From JAJYQH01 sp036261615 (lineage in GTDB: Bacteria; Actinomycetota; Actinomycetes; Propionibacteriales; Propionibacteriaceae), in contig DATAKK010000059.1 of NCBI GenBank assembly GCA_036261615.1, positions 1 to 22,286 on the forward strand: a stretch of DNA of 22,286 nt, in the 5' to 3' direction. How positions within the stretch are numbered: the first letter of the stretch is position 1; each line of letters opens with the position of its first letter. Both the position numbers and the translations under genes were made by a program. Of this stretch, positions 1-6,173 are shown piece after piece. The notes under the pieces were generated by a model. The model worked only from the letters and a program-made list of their open reading frames with translations, was not told the origin of the DNA and made no database searches.

Positions 1-465
1 CGCGACCCCATGGCCATGCGCCCGTTCATCGGCTACCACGTCGGCGACTACGTGCAGCACTGGCTCGACGTGGCGGCGTCCGCGCCCGACCCCGACAAGC
101 TGCCGAAGATCTTCTACGTCAACTGGTTCCGCAAGGACGCCGACGGCCGCTTCCTGTGGCCCGGGTTCGGCGACAACTCCCGCGTGCTCAAGTGGATCGT
201 CGACCGCCTCGAGGGCCGGGTGGACGCCGTCGAGTCCCCGGTCGGCCTGCTCCCCCAACCCGGCGACATCGACACGAGCGGGCTCGACGTGCCCTCCGAG
301 GACATGGACCAGGTGCTCGCGGTGAGGCCCGAGGAGTGGGCGCGCGAGGTCCCGCTGCTCGAGGAGTGGTTCGAGACGTTCGGCGAGAAGCTCCCGGAGG
401 CCATGGCCAGGGAACTCGACCGGCTCCGCCGCGAGGTGGGCGGGACGGCGGGTCAGCAGTCCTGA
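1..465 (+). CDS. pckG: Phosphoenolpyruvate carboxykinase (GTP), C-terminal part
   Basis: This is the last 154 codons of a gene that begins before the window. The enzyme interconverts oxaloacetate and phosphoenolpyruvate using GTP, a cytosolic step of gluconeogenesis and anaplerosis. The fragment matches the GTP-dependent family: it opens with RDPMAMRPFIGYHVGDY, followed by LPKIFYVNWFRKD and FLWPGFGDNSRVLKWI, which are hallmark stretches of the C-terminal nucleotide-binding domain. It then runs through the helical tail to a TGA stop. The frame is open at base 1, so the ATG at base 10 is an internal methionine (the DPMAM motif), not a start. Its last 13 bases overlap, tail to tail, the 3' end of the MarR gene on the other strand. 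The family assignment is firm; regulation cannot be seen here. Confidence 0.95.
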   Translation, partial: RDPMAMRPFIGYHVGDYVQHWLDVAASAPDPDKLPKIFYVNWFRKDADGRFLWPGFGDNSRVLKWIVDRLEGRVDAVESPVGLLPQPGDIDTSGLDVPSEDMDQVLAVRPEEWAREVPLLEEWFETFGEKLPEAMARELDRLRREVGGTAGQQS

Positions 466-926
466 GCGGGCTGGACGCCGCCGGCGTCCGCGCCGAGCAG
501 CTTGCGGAGCAACGGCTCGAGGCTGTCGCGCTCGCCGGGCGTCAGCCGCTGGAGCACCATGCTGCGCGCGGCGACCGCGTCGGACAACCGGTCGCGCAGC
601 TCACGGCCCTCGGCGGTGAGCTCGAGCAGCTTGACCCGGCGGTCCTCGCCGGGCACCCGCGTCACCAGCCCGCGCTCCTCGAGCTGGTCGGCCAGGCCGG
701 TGACGTACGAGCGGTCGCAGGCGAGGTGGTCGGCGAGCTCGCGCATGGGGGCCGGCGCGTCGAGGTTCATGATCGCGCGCACCAGGTGGAGCGGCAGGTC
801 GAAGCCGGCGACCGATTCCGCGAATTCGGCCTTGGCCCGCTCCGCCACGTGGATGAGCAGTGCCGACAGGCGGCGCGCCTCGACCATCGGGTCGTCGGGG
901 GGGCCGTTGCTCGGGTGCGGGCTCAC
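453..926 (-). CDS. MarR-family transcriptional regulator
   Basis: A 157-residue winged-helix protein of typical MarR length. The core reads MRELADHLACDRSYVTGLADQLEERGLV (residues about 61-88: helix-turn-helix with recognition helix), followed by the wing TRVPGEDRRVKLLELTAEGRE, the classic MarR DxRxKxxxLTxxG pattern. Helices at both ends would form the dimer interface. The start is GTG at 926. No Shine-Dalgarno precedes it, but TAGTGT (plus-strand 933-938) lies exactly six bases upstream, so the mRNA is probably leaderless. The gene is divergent from an Old Yellow Enzyme reductase, and two matching palindromes lie between them. I infer that it represses itself and the reductase and responds to an electrophile, quinone or similar ligand. 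The ligand is unknown. Confidence 0.92.
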   Translation of the reverse strand: MSPHPSNGPPDDPMVEARRLSALLIHVAERAKAEFAESVAGFDLPLHLVRAIMNLDAPAPMRELADHLACDRSYVTGLADQLEERGLVTRVPGEDRRVKLLELTAEGRELRDRLSDAVAARSMVLQRLTPGERDSLEPLLRKLLGADAGGVQPAQDC

Positions 927-932
927 ACGACC

Positions 933-938
933 ACACTA
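933..938 (-). promoter_or_regulatory. Likely -10 element of the marR gene (leaderless)
   Basis: On the minus strand TAGTGT fits the actinobacterial TANNNT -10 pattern. It is followed by six bases and then the GTG start, so transcription would begin at or next to the start codon. No good -35 is present; the position where it would lie is covered by the first palindromic operator. Confidence 0.5.
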
Positions 939-954
939 TCGGCGAGGTCAATTG

Positions 955-982
955 TTGAGTTGCTCATCTTTCGACCTAAGCT
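955..982 (+). promoter_or_regulatory. Likely promoter of the Old Yellow Enzyme gene
   Basis: TTGAGT (955-960) and TAAGCT (977-982) are separated by 16 bases, a reasonable -35/-10 pair. It would give a transcript starting near 989 with a leader of about 90 bases. The first operator palindrome overlaps the -35 and the second starts at the predicted transcription start, which is the expected geometry for repression. Confidence 0.5.
956..966. promoter_or_regulatory. Operator candidate 1: TGAG-TTG-CTCA
   Basis: An inverted repeat with a 3-base centre. Its half-site TTGAG and centre length are the same as in the stronger palindrome 36 bp downstream. It overlaps the proposed -35 elements of both divergent genes. 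It is probably bound by the adjacent MarR regulator. Confidence 0.55.
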
Positions 983-988
983 CGAATC

Positions 989-1005
989 GGTTGAGCCACT
1001 CAACC
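989..1005. promoter_or_regulatory. Operator candidate 2: GGTTGAG-CCA-CTCAACC
   Basis: A perfect 17-bp inverted repeat with 7-bp arms and a 3-base centre, of the size usual for MarR-family binding sites. It lies at the predicted transcription start of the reductase gene. Its centre is 36 bp from that of the related site at 956-966. Confidence 0.65.
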
Positions 1006-1079
1006 ATCCAGACGTCAACAACGGCCGGTCGCCCGTCATCGACGGCCGCCGTGTCTCCGCCGACCTGACAGGAACGCCC

Positions 1080-2180
1080 ATGCCGACCCCGTTCGAGCCC
1101 TACCGCCTCGGCCGCATCACCCTCACCAACCGGATCGTCATGGCCCCCATGACCCGCAGCCGCGCCTACGGCCCCGGCGCAACGCCCACCGACCTCATGG
1201 CTACCTACTACGCCCAGCGGTCGTCCGCCGGACTCATCGTCACCGAGGGCACCCAGCCGTCCGTCGTCGGGCAGGGCTACCCCGACACCCCGGGGCTGCA
1301 CTCGGCCGAGCAGGTGCAGGCCTGGCGCAGGGTCACGGACGCCGTGCACGCCCGGGGCGGCCACATCTTCGCCCAGCTCATGCACGCCGGCCGCGTCGGC
1401 GACCCCGCGCTGCTGCCCGACGGCATGCTGCCGGTCGGCCCCTCGGCCGTCGCCGCCCAGGGGCAGATCTACACCCACGCCGGACCCAAGCCGTTCAGCG
1501 TCCCGGAGGCCCTCGACGAGGCCGGGATCGCGCAGACCATCGCCGACTTCGCGGACGCTGCGGCCAACGCCATCGACGCGGGCTTCGACGGTGTCGAACT
1601 GCACGGCGCCAACGGCTACCTCATTCAGCAGTTCCTCTCGAGCAACGCGAACCTTCGCACCGACAGGTGGGGTGGCAGCCCGGAGAACCGGGCGCGGCTG
1701 GGCGTCGAGATCGCCCGCGCGGTGGTCGCCCGGGTCGGCGCCGATCGGGTCGGGTTCCGCATCTCTCCGGGGAACACGGTGCAGGACATCGCGGAGACCG
1801 AGATCGAGGCGACCTACACCGGCCTCGTCCGGCAACTCGACGAGCTGTCGCTGGCCTACCTGCACATCCTCGAGGTGCCCGGGCAGCGCGACCTCGCCCG
1901 CGAGCTGAGGGGGATGTGGCACACCACGCTCATCCTCAACCCCGACACGCGGCCCAACCCGACCGGCCCGGAGGCGCTCGCCCTCATCGAGGACGGCGCG
2001 GCCGACCTCATCGCCTACGGGTCGCTGTTCCTCGCCAACCCCGACCTGCCCGCGCGGCTGGCGGCCGGCGGCCCGTTCAACACCCCTGACCGCAGCACCT
2101 CCTTCGGCGGGGATGAGCACGGCTACACCGACTACCCGACCCTCGACGAGCTCGCCGGGCAGCCCGAGCAGGTGGCCTGA
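1080..2180 (+). CDS. Old Yellow Enzyme family alkene reductase (NemA/OPR-like)
   Basis: A 366-residue FMN-dependent TIM-barrel reductase that uses NAD(P)H to reduce activated C=C bonds (enones, maleimides) or nitro compounds. Visible family marks are PYRLGRITLTNRIVMAPMTRSRA at the N-terminus, the active-site stretch VELHGANGYLIQQFL with His175, Asn178 and Tyr180, then RTDRWGGSPENRARL, and near the end FGGDEHGYTDYP, characteristic of the NemA-type group. The frame stays open far upstream, but this ATG is preceded by AGGA (1070-1073) at good spacing and matches the usual N-terminus and length. The gene is divergent from a MarR regulator, which suggests electrophile-inducible detoxification. The physiological substrate is unknown. 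Confidence 0.93.
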   Translation: MPTPFEPYRLGRITLTNRIVMAPMTRSRAYGPGATPTDLMATYYAQRSSAGLIVTEGTQPSVVGQGYPDTPGLHSAEQVQAWRRVTDAVHARGGHIFAQLMHAGRVGDPALLPDGMLPVGPSAVAAQGQIYTHAGPKPFSVPEALDEAGIAQTIADFADAAANAIDAGFDGVELHGANGYLIQQFLSSNANLRTDRWGGSPENRARLGVEIARAVVARVGADRVGFRISPGNTVQDIAETEIEATYTGLVRQLDELSLAYLHILEVPGQRDLARELRGMWHTTLILNPDTRPNPTGPEALALIEDGAADLIAYGSLFLANPDLPARLAAGGPFNTPDRSTSFGGDEHGYTDYPTLDELAGQPEQVA

Positions 2181-2182
2181 CC

Positions 2183-2206
2183 GGACGCCGGGAACCTCCG
2201 GCGTCC
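2183..2206. other. Hairpin after the reductase gene (GGACGCCGG/CCGGCGTCC)
   Basis: GGACGCCGG, a six-base loop and CCGGCGTCC form a perfect 9-bp stem beginning two bases after the stop codon. No T-tract follows, so it is not a classical intrinsic terminator. It may still stop or stabilise the transcript. The same 9-mer pair recurs after narK. Confidence 0.6.
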
Positions 2207-2228
2207 ACCCGCAACCGGGCAGCGTCCG

Positions 2229-2323
2229 GTTCTTGGTCGACATCGACCCGTAAGTGGTCAGTGCCGCGGAACCGCAGGCGAGTACTGCCCGGTTGTGGGT
2301 CGACGTCGACCCACAAGTGGCCA
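2229..2323. repeat. Two 32-bp palindrome-bearing repeats 63 bp apart
   Basis: Bases 2229-2260 and 2292-2323 match at 26 of 32 positions. Each is centred on a GGTCGA..TCGACC palindrome. The second copy holds a perfect 24-bp palindrome at 2293-2316 (TTGTGGGTCGAC followed by its reverse complement). The pair is framed by the inverted 10-mers CAACCGGGCA (2212-2221) and TGCCCGGTTG (2286-2295). It could be a dispersed intergenic repeat or a protein-binding site. No gene is visible here. Confidence 0.6.
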
Positions 2324-2352
2324 TTTCCCGAGGCCACGGCCGAAAACCGACA

Positions 2353-2388
2353 AGCGCCTCCCCCGGAGAATTCTCCGGGAGAGGCGCT
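2353..2388 (-). terminator. Intrinsic terminator downstream of tRNA-Ser(GCT)
   Basis: An 18-bp stem with one mismatch: AGCGCCTCCCCCGGAGAA at 2353-2370 pairs with 2371-2388. On the minus strand it lies just beyond the tRNA 3' end and is followed by TGTCGGTTTT, a usable U-run. On the plus strand the tail is weaker, so it may only partly stop transcription from the reductase side. Confidence 0.75.
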
Positions 2389-2396
2389 CTCATTTC

Positions 2397-2490
2397 TGGC
2401 GGAGGTGGCGAGATTTGAACTCGCGATGGGGTTGAAGCCCCAAACCCGCTTAGCAGGCGGGCGCCATAGACCTGACTAGGCGACACCTCC
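2397..2490 (-). tRNA. tRNA-Ser (anticodon GCT), CCA encoded
   Basis: The minus strand folds as a long-variable-arm class II tRNA. The 7-bp acceptor is GGAGGTG/CACCTCC with discriminator G and an encoded CCA. The anticodon stem-loop CCCGC-CTGCTAA-GCGGG has anticodon GCT at plus-strand 2452-2454. The T-arm carries GTTCAAATC. It reads the serine codons AGC and AGU. Confidence 0.95.
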
Positions 2491-2741
2491 ACGCGCAGAC
2501 ACGCAGGCGTAAGACTAACGGGTCGGCGCGGCGCAGGGCAAAGCAGGCCGCCCCCTCCCGGGCCGCCCCCGAGCCCACCGGACGCCGCCCGCGTCCGGCC
2601 CTGAGAGCTGTGAATCCGCCGTTTGGGCTGCCGCCGTATCCGGTGCTGGAATAGATCGGTACCATGCGCTGATCGTCATCGTCGACAAAGCGGAGGCACC
2701 GGGCCGAACGATGTGACGGCCCTGAAAGCAGTGGAGGCATC

Positions 2742-4433
2742 GTGAGTCCTGATGACGAAACCTCGTGGCGTCCCAGGCGGGCCGCCCCGAGCGAGGACAT
2801 GGCGAGCCGTTCCCAGCACCCGCTGATCCAGGGCACCCACCCCGCTCCCGATGACCCCTGGTCGGCAGGACCCGAACGCCCGACCGAACCGCACGACACG
2901 AGCCACCCGTTCACCCAGTCGCTCCTCTGGACTGCAATCGGGACGCTGGTTCCCGGGCTCGGCCTGTGGCCGACCCGGTTGCGCCGTCTCGGGCTGGCCA
3001 TCATCGCCCTCGCCGTCGTCGCCATCGTCTTCGTCGTGGTCAAGGTGCGCACGAACCTCGGCAGCGTCGCCGCCCTCGCGGTGGAGCCCACGTGGCTGGC
3101 GACGCTGAGCGCGGCTGCCATCATCCTCGCGGTGCTGTGGGTGGCCACCATCGTCGGCACCCAGCTGCTCACCCGCCCCCGCGTGCTCACCACCACCCAG
3201 CGGGCCGTCGGCGCCGTCGCGGTCGCCCTGCTGTCGTTCCTCGTCGCCGCACCGCTCGCCGTCGCGTCGACCTACGCCCTCGACCAGCGCAGCCTCATCA
3301 CCACGGTCTTCAAGTCCGACAAGACCATCCGGTCGGAGACCCGGCCCAGCAACGTCAGCACCGGAGCGAACCCGTGGGCCAACAAGCCGCGGCTCAACAT
3401 CCTGCTGCTCGGCGGCGACAACAGCAGCCAGCGCGACGCGATCGACCCCACCGAGGGCATCCGCACCGACACGATGATGGTCGCCTCGATCGACACCCGC
3501 ACGGGCAACACCGTGATCATCCAGATCCCGCGGAACATGTACGCGATGCCCTTCCCCAAGGGCTCAGCGCTGGCGAAGGACTACCCCAACGGGTTCACCA
3601 ACGGCGACCCCAACGGCGCGAGCGGCGAATGGATGGCCAACGCCGTGTGGAACAACGTGCCGAAGGCGCACCCGGAGTTGTTCAAGAACACCGACTACCC
3701 CGGCGCCGACGCGCTCAAGATGGGCATCAGCGCGGCCACCGGGCTCACCATCGACTACTTCCTGCTCGTCAACATCGACGGCATCCAGGCGCTCATCGAC
3801 GCCATGGGCGGCGTCACGGTCAACATCAACGAGCGCATCCCGATGGGCGGCAACACCGAGAACCAGAACCCGTTCGGCTGGCTCGAGCCCGGTCCCAACC
3901 AGCACCTCAACGGGCAGAAGGCGATGTGGTACGCCCGCAGTCGCTGGGCCGACCCCAACGCCGACTTCGGCCGGATGGCCCGGCAGAGCTGCCTGGTGGA
4001 CGCCGTCATCAACCAGGCCAACCCGCAGACCATGCTCACCCGGTACGAGTCGATCGCGGCGGCGTCCAAGCGGATGATCCTCACCGACATCCCCCAGGAG
4101 ATGCTGCCCGCCGTGGCCGACCTCGCCCTCACCGTAAAGAACGGCACCGTGAGCCGGCTGCTGTTCCAGAACGGGGTGAACGGCTTCATCAGCGCGCATC
4201 CCAACTACGACCTCGTCCGCCAGCAGGTCGCCGCGGCCGTCGCCAAGTCGGAGAAGGCGCACACCACCGCGTCGCCGACGAAGGCGACCGCCACCAGCAG
4301 CGCCACCGCGCCCGCGACCCGAACGACAACGAGCAAGCCCACAACGAGCAAGCCGAAGGCGACTGCGAGCGCGTCGGTCGGCTTCAACACCGACAACCTC
4401 GCCAACGCCTGCGCCTACAACCCGCAGCCCTGA
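2742..4433 (+). CDS. LytR-CpsA-Psr (LCP) family cell-wall ligase
   Basis: A 563-residue membrane-anchored protein. LCP enzymes move lipid-linked glycopolymers onto peptidoglycan outside the membrane. Residues 1-58 are a charged, Pro-rich cytosolic tail. Hydrophobic segments lie near 60-77, 84-101, 120-139 and 156-176, which is more membrane spans than the single one of most LCP proteins. The LCP domain starts near 217 (RLNILLLGGDN) and has RTDTMMVASID (Arg241, Asp243), IQIPRNMY (Arg264) and YARSRWADPNADFGRMARQ (residues 398-415), which supply the family's conserved Arg and Asp residues for pyrophosphate lipid binding. A Thr/Ser/Lys/Ala-rich stretch follows from about 503, ending in a short Cys-containing tail. 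The start is GTG with GGAGG four bases upstream. The acceptor polymer is unknown. Confidence 0.93.
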   Translation: MSPDDETSWRPRRAAPSEDMASRSQHPLIQGTHPAPDDPWSAGPERPTEPHDTSHPFTQSLLWTAIGTLVPGLGLWPTRLRRLGLAIIALAVVAIVFVVVKVRTNLGSVAALAVEPTWLATLSAAAIILAVLWVATIVGTQLLTRPRVLTTTQRAVGAVAVALLSFLVAAPLAVASTYALDQRSLITTVFKSDKTIRSETRPSNVSTGANPWANKPRLNILLLGGDNSSQRDAIDPTEGIRTDTMMVASIDTRTGNTVIIQIPRNMYAMPFPKGSALAKDYPNGFTNGDPNGASGEWMANAVWNNVPKAHPELFKNTDYPGADALKMGISAATGLTIDYFLLVNIDGIQALIDAMGGVTVNINERIPMGGNTENQNPFGWLEPGPNQHLNGQKAMWYARSRWADPNADFGRMARQSCLVDAVINQANPQTMLTRYESIAAASKRMILTDIPQEMLPAVADLALTVKNGTVSRLLFQNGVNGFISAHPNYDLVRQQVAAAVAKSEKAHTTASPTKATATSSATAPATRTTTSKPTTSKPKATASASVGFNTDNLANACAYNPQP

Positions 4434-4541
4434 CGGCGTCCCGCTGCCACGTGCGGCCTCCGGATCGGCGGTCGATCGGGGCACCCCGAGCGGTGGTGGA
4501 CGCCGGGGGCGCCCCGCGCCCGCGGATCGGGAGGGTCGCGC
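4434..4541. other. Short convergent intergenic region
   Basis: It separates the LCP gene from the small membrane-protein gene on the other strand. It holds CGGCGTCC (4434-4441) and the inverted GGACGCCGG (4498-4506), which could pair over a distance, plus a small hairpin TCGGG-GCAC-CCCGA (4476-4489). No clear U-tract terminator is visible. Confidence 0.4.
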
Positions 4542-4982
4542 TCAGAGGTTGTGGTAGCCGCGGTTGGCGTCGAGCCGGCCGGCGATGTCGGACGCCATCT
4601 CCTGCATCTCGTCGGTGGGCCCGGGCGCGACGACGTGGGTGCGGGTGGCGTCCCGGTGGTGCAGGGTGAGCCGGTCGCCCGTGACTGAGATGGTCACCTT
4701 GGTGACGTCCGACCAGACGCCGCGACGGGTGCCTCCCGGCGTCCGGACCTCCCAGCCGCGGTCGTCGAGCTCGACGTACGTGCGCAGCCGGCGCATCGAG
4801 GCGAGCGCGGTGACGAGCAGCAGCACGCCGGCGAGCAGCACGAGCGCGGACAGCCACATCCAGACCTGGGCCCAGCCCTGGGCCGCCGCCAGGGTGATGA
4901 GCACGGCACCGGCCATCGAGAGCACCGCGGCGAGGACGAACGCGCGCACCGGAGTGCGCGGACGCACGACGTAGGTTGCCAT
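4542..4982 (-). CDS. Small membrane protein with a C-terminal PH-like domain
   Basis: A 146-residue protein with no function I can name. Two hydrophobic helices span about residues 13-34 and 41-61 (AFVLAAVLSMAGAVLITLAA and WMWLSALVLLAGVLLLVTAL). They are followed by a soluble beta-rich part, RTYVELDDRGWEVRTPGGTRRGVWSDVTKVTI, that resembles the bacterial PH-like layout common in actinobacterial membrane proteins. The ATG at 4982 is preferred to the GTG two codons upstream because GGAGGAGGA ends six bases before it. The gene begins 28 bases after the end of tRNA-Ser(TGA) on the same strand, so the two may share a transcript. The domain assignment is inferred from the pattern, not from a search. 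Confidence 0.75.
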   Translation of the reverse strand: MATYVVRPRTPVRAFVLAAVLSMAGAVLITLAAAQGWAQVWMWLSALVLLAGVLLLVTALASMRRLRTYVELDDRGWEVRTPGGTRRGVWSDVTKVTISVTGDRLTLHHRDATRTHVVAPGPTDEMQEMASDIAGRLDANRGYHNL

Positions 4983-5010
4983 CGCCACTCCTCCTCCCGA
5001 GGTCGCTGGG

Positions 5011-5095
5011 CGGCGAGGGTGGGATTCGAACCCACGGAGAGTTGCCCCTCGGCCGCTTTCAAGGCGGCTGCACTAGTCCACTATGCGACCTCGCC
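5011..5095 (-). tRNA. tRNA-Ser (anticodon TGA), CCA not encoded
   Basis: The minus strand folds as a class II tRNA. The acceptor GGCGAGG/CCTCGCC has discriminator G. The anticodon arm GCCGC-CTTGAAA-GCGGC gives anticodon TGA (plus-strand 5059-5061). A long variable arm and the T-arm GTTCGAATC follow. The three bases after the discriminator read CCC, so the CCA must be completed enzymatically, unlike the serine tRNA at 2397-2490. It reads UCA and other UCN codons. Confidence 0.95.
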
Positions 5096-5138
5096 CGGCG
5101 GTCCCGCAGGCGCCGGCCACTGGCATGCTAGCCGACAC

Positions 5139-5144
5139 TAGGCT
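5139..5144 (+). promoter_or_regulatory. Likely -10 element for the quinone oxidoreductase (leaderless)
   Basis: TAGGCT fits TANNNT and ends six bases before the ATG. The gap is GCCCCC, with no ribosome-binding site, so transcription probably begins at the start codon. No obvious -35 is visible. Confidence 0.55.
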
Positions 5145-5150
5145 GCCCCC

Positions 5151-6131
5151 ATGTTCGCAATCACAGTGACCGAACCGGGTGGACCCGACGTGCTCCGCTG
5201 GACCGAGGTGCCGACACCGGAGCCCGGCCCCGGCGAGGTGCTCGTGCGCACGGTGGCGGCGGGCGTCAACCGGGCCGACCTGCTGCAGCGCCAGGGCCAC
5301 TACCCGCCCCCGCCCGGCATCACCGACGTCATGGGCCTCGAGGCGTCCGGGGTCGTCCAGCGCGTGGGCGAGGGTGTCACCGGCTGGCAGCCGGGCGACG
5401 AGGTGGTCGCGCTGCTCGCCGGCGGCGGCTACGCGGAGTACTTCGTCGCGCCCGCCGGGCAGGTGGTCCGTCCGCCCGCGGGCATCGACCTCGTGACGGC
5501 GTCCGCGCTCATGGAGGTGGCCGCCACCGTCCACTCCAACATGCGCCACGTCCACCTGTCCCCAGGCGAGCTGCTGCTCGTGCACGGCGGCGCGGGCGGC
5601 ATCGGCCAGTTCGCCATCCAGTACGCCCGCAGCCTCGGCTGCCGCATCGCTGCGACCGCCGGGACGCCGGAGAAGCTCGCGATCTGCCGCTCGCTGGGTG
5701 CCGAGCTCACCCTCGACTACCACGACGACTGGCTGCAGCTGCTGCGCGACGCGACGGGCGGGGTCGGCGCCGACGTCATCCTCGACGTCATGGGCGCCAA
5801 GTACCTCGAGGCCAACCTCTCGGCACTCGCCCCCGACGGCCGGCTCTGCATCATCGGCATGCAGGGTGGCACCAGGGCGACCCTCGACATCGGCGCGCTG
5901 CTCGCCAAGCGGGCCACGGTCACGGCCACCTCGCTGCGGGCCCGCCCTCTCGACCAGAAGGCCGAGATCTGCCAGGCCGTCGCGGCGTCCGTGTGGCCGC
6001 TGTACGAGCAGGGCCGGATCGCCGCCCCGCAGCTCACCCGCATCCCGATGCCGGACGCCGCCCGCGCCCACGACCTGCTGGGCTCGGGCACGAGCTCCGG
6101 CAAGATCGCCCTCGTCGCCCCGTCGGAGTAA
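5151..6131 (+). CDS. NAD(P)H quinone oxidoreductase, zinc-free MDR family (PIG3-like)
   Basis: A 326-residue, full-length member of the medium-chain dehydrogenase superfamily that transfers electrons from NADPH to quinones. The N-terminal GroES-like domain contains GEVLVRTVAAGVNRADLLQRQG and HYPPPPG, the latter typical of the PIG3/TP53I3 branch, followed by GLEASGVV and the GDEVVAL loop. The Rossmann domain carries the nucleotide-binding turn HGGAGGIGQFAIQYA (residues 145-159). The structural zinc cysteine cluster and the catalytic zinc ligands of alcohol dehydrogenases are absent, as expected for this branch. The next gene starts 42 bases after its stop and seems to have its own -10 box. The physiological role, perhaps quinone or electrophile reduction, is inferred from the family. 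Confidence 0.9.
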   Translation: MFAITVTEPGGPDVLRWTEVPTPEPGPGEVLVRTVAAGVNRADLLQRQGHYPPPPGITDVMGLEASGVVQRVGEGVTGWQPGDEVVALLAGGGYAEYFVAPAGQVVRPPAGIDLVTASALMEVAATVHSNMRHVHLSPGELLLVHGGAGGIGQFAIQYARSLGCRIAATAGTPEKLAICRSLGAELTLDYHDDWLQLLRDATGGVGADVILDVMGAKYLEANLSALAPDGRLCIIGMQGGTRATLDIGALLAKRATVTATSLRARPLDQKAEICQAVAASVWPLYEQGRIAAPQLTRIPMPDAARAHDLLGSGTSSGKIALVAPSE

Positions 6132-6159
6132 AGAGATCGCCGTCGCCTCCCCGCCGCAC

Positions 6160-6165
6160 TACAGT
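6160..6165 (+). promoter_or_regulatory. Likely -10 element for the MFS transporter (leaderless)
   Basis: TACAGT matches TANNNT and lies eight bases before the GTG start. No Shine-Dalgarno is present, so a leaderless transcript is likely. No convincing -35 is seen. Confidence 0.45.
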
Positions 6166-6173
6166 TCGTCAGC

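Noticed and set aside
948..2492. Long minus-strand frame opposite the Old Yellow Enzyme gene
   Set aside because: It crosses a tRNA and a terminator and has no protein family features; the plus-strand enzyme explains the open frame.
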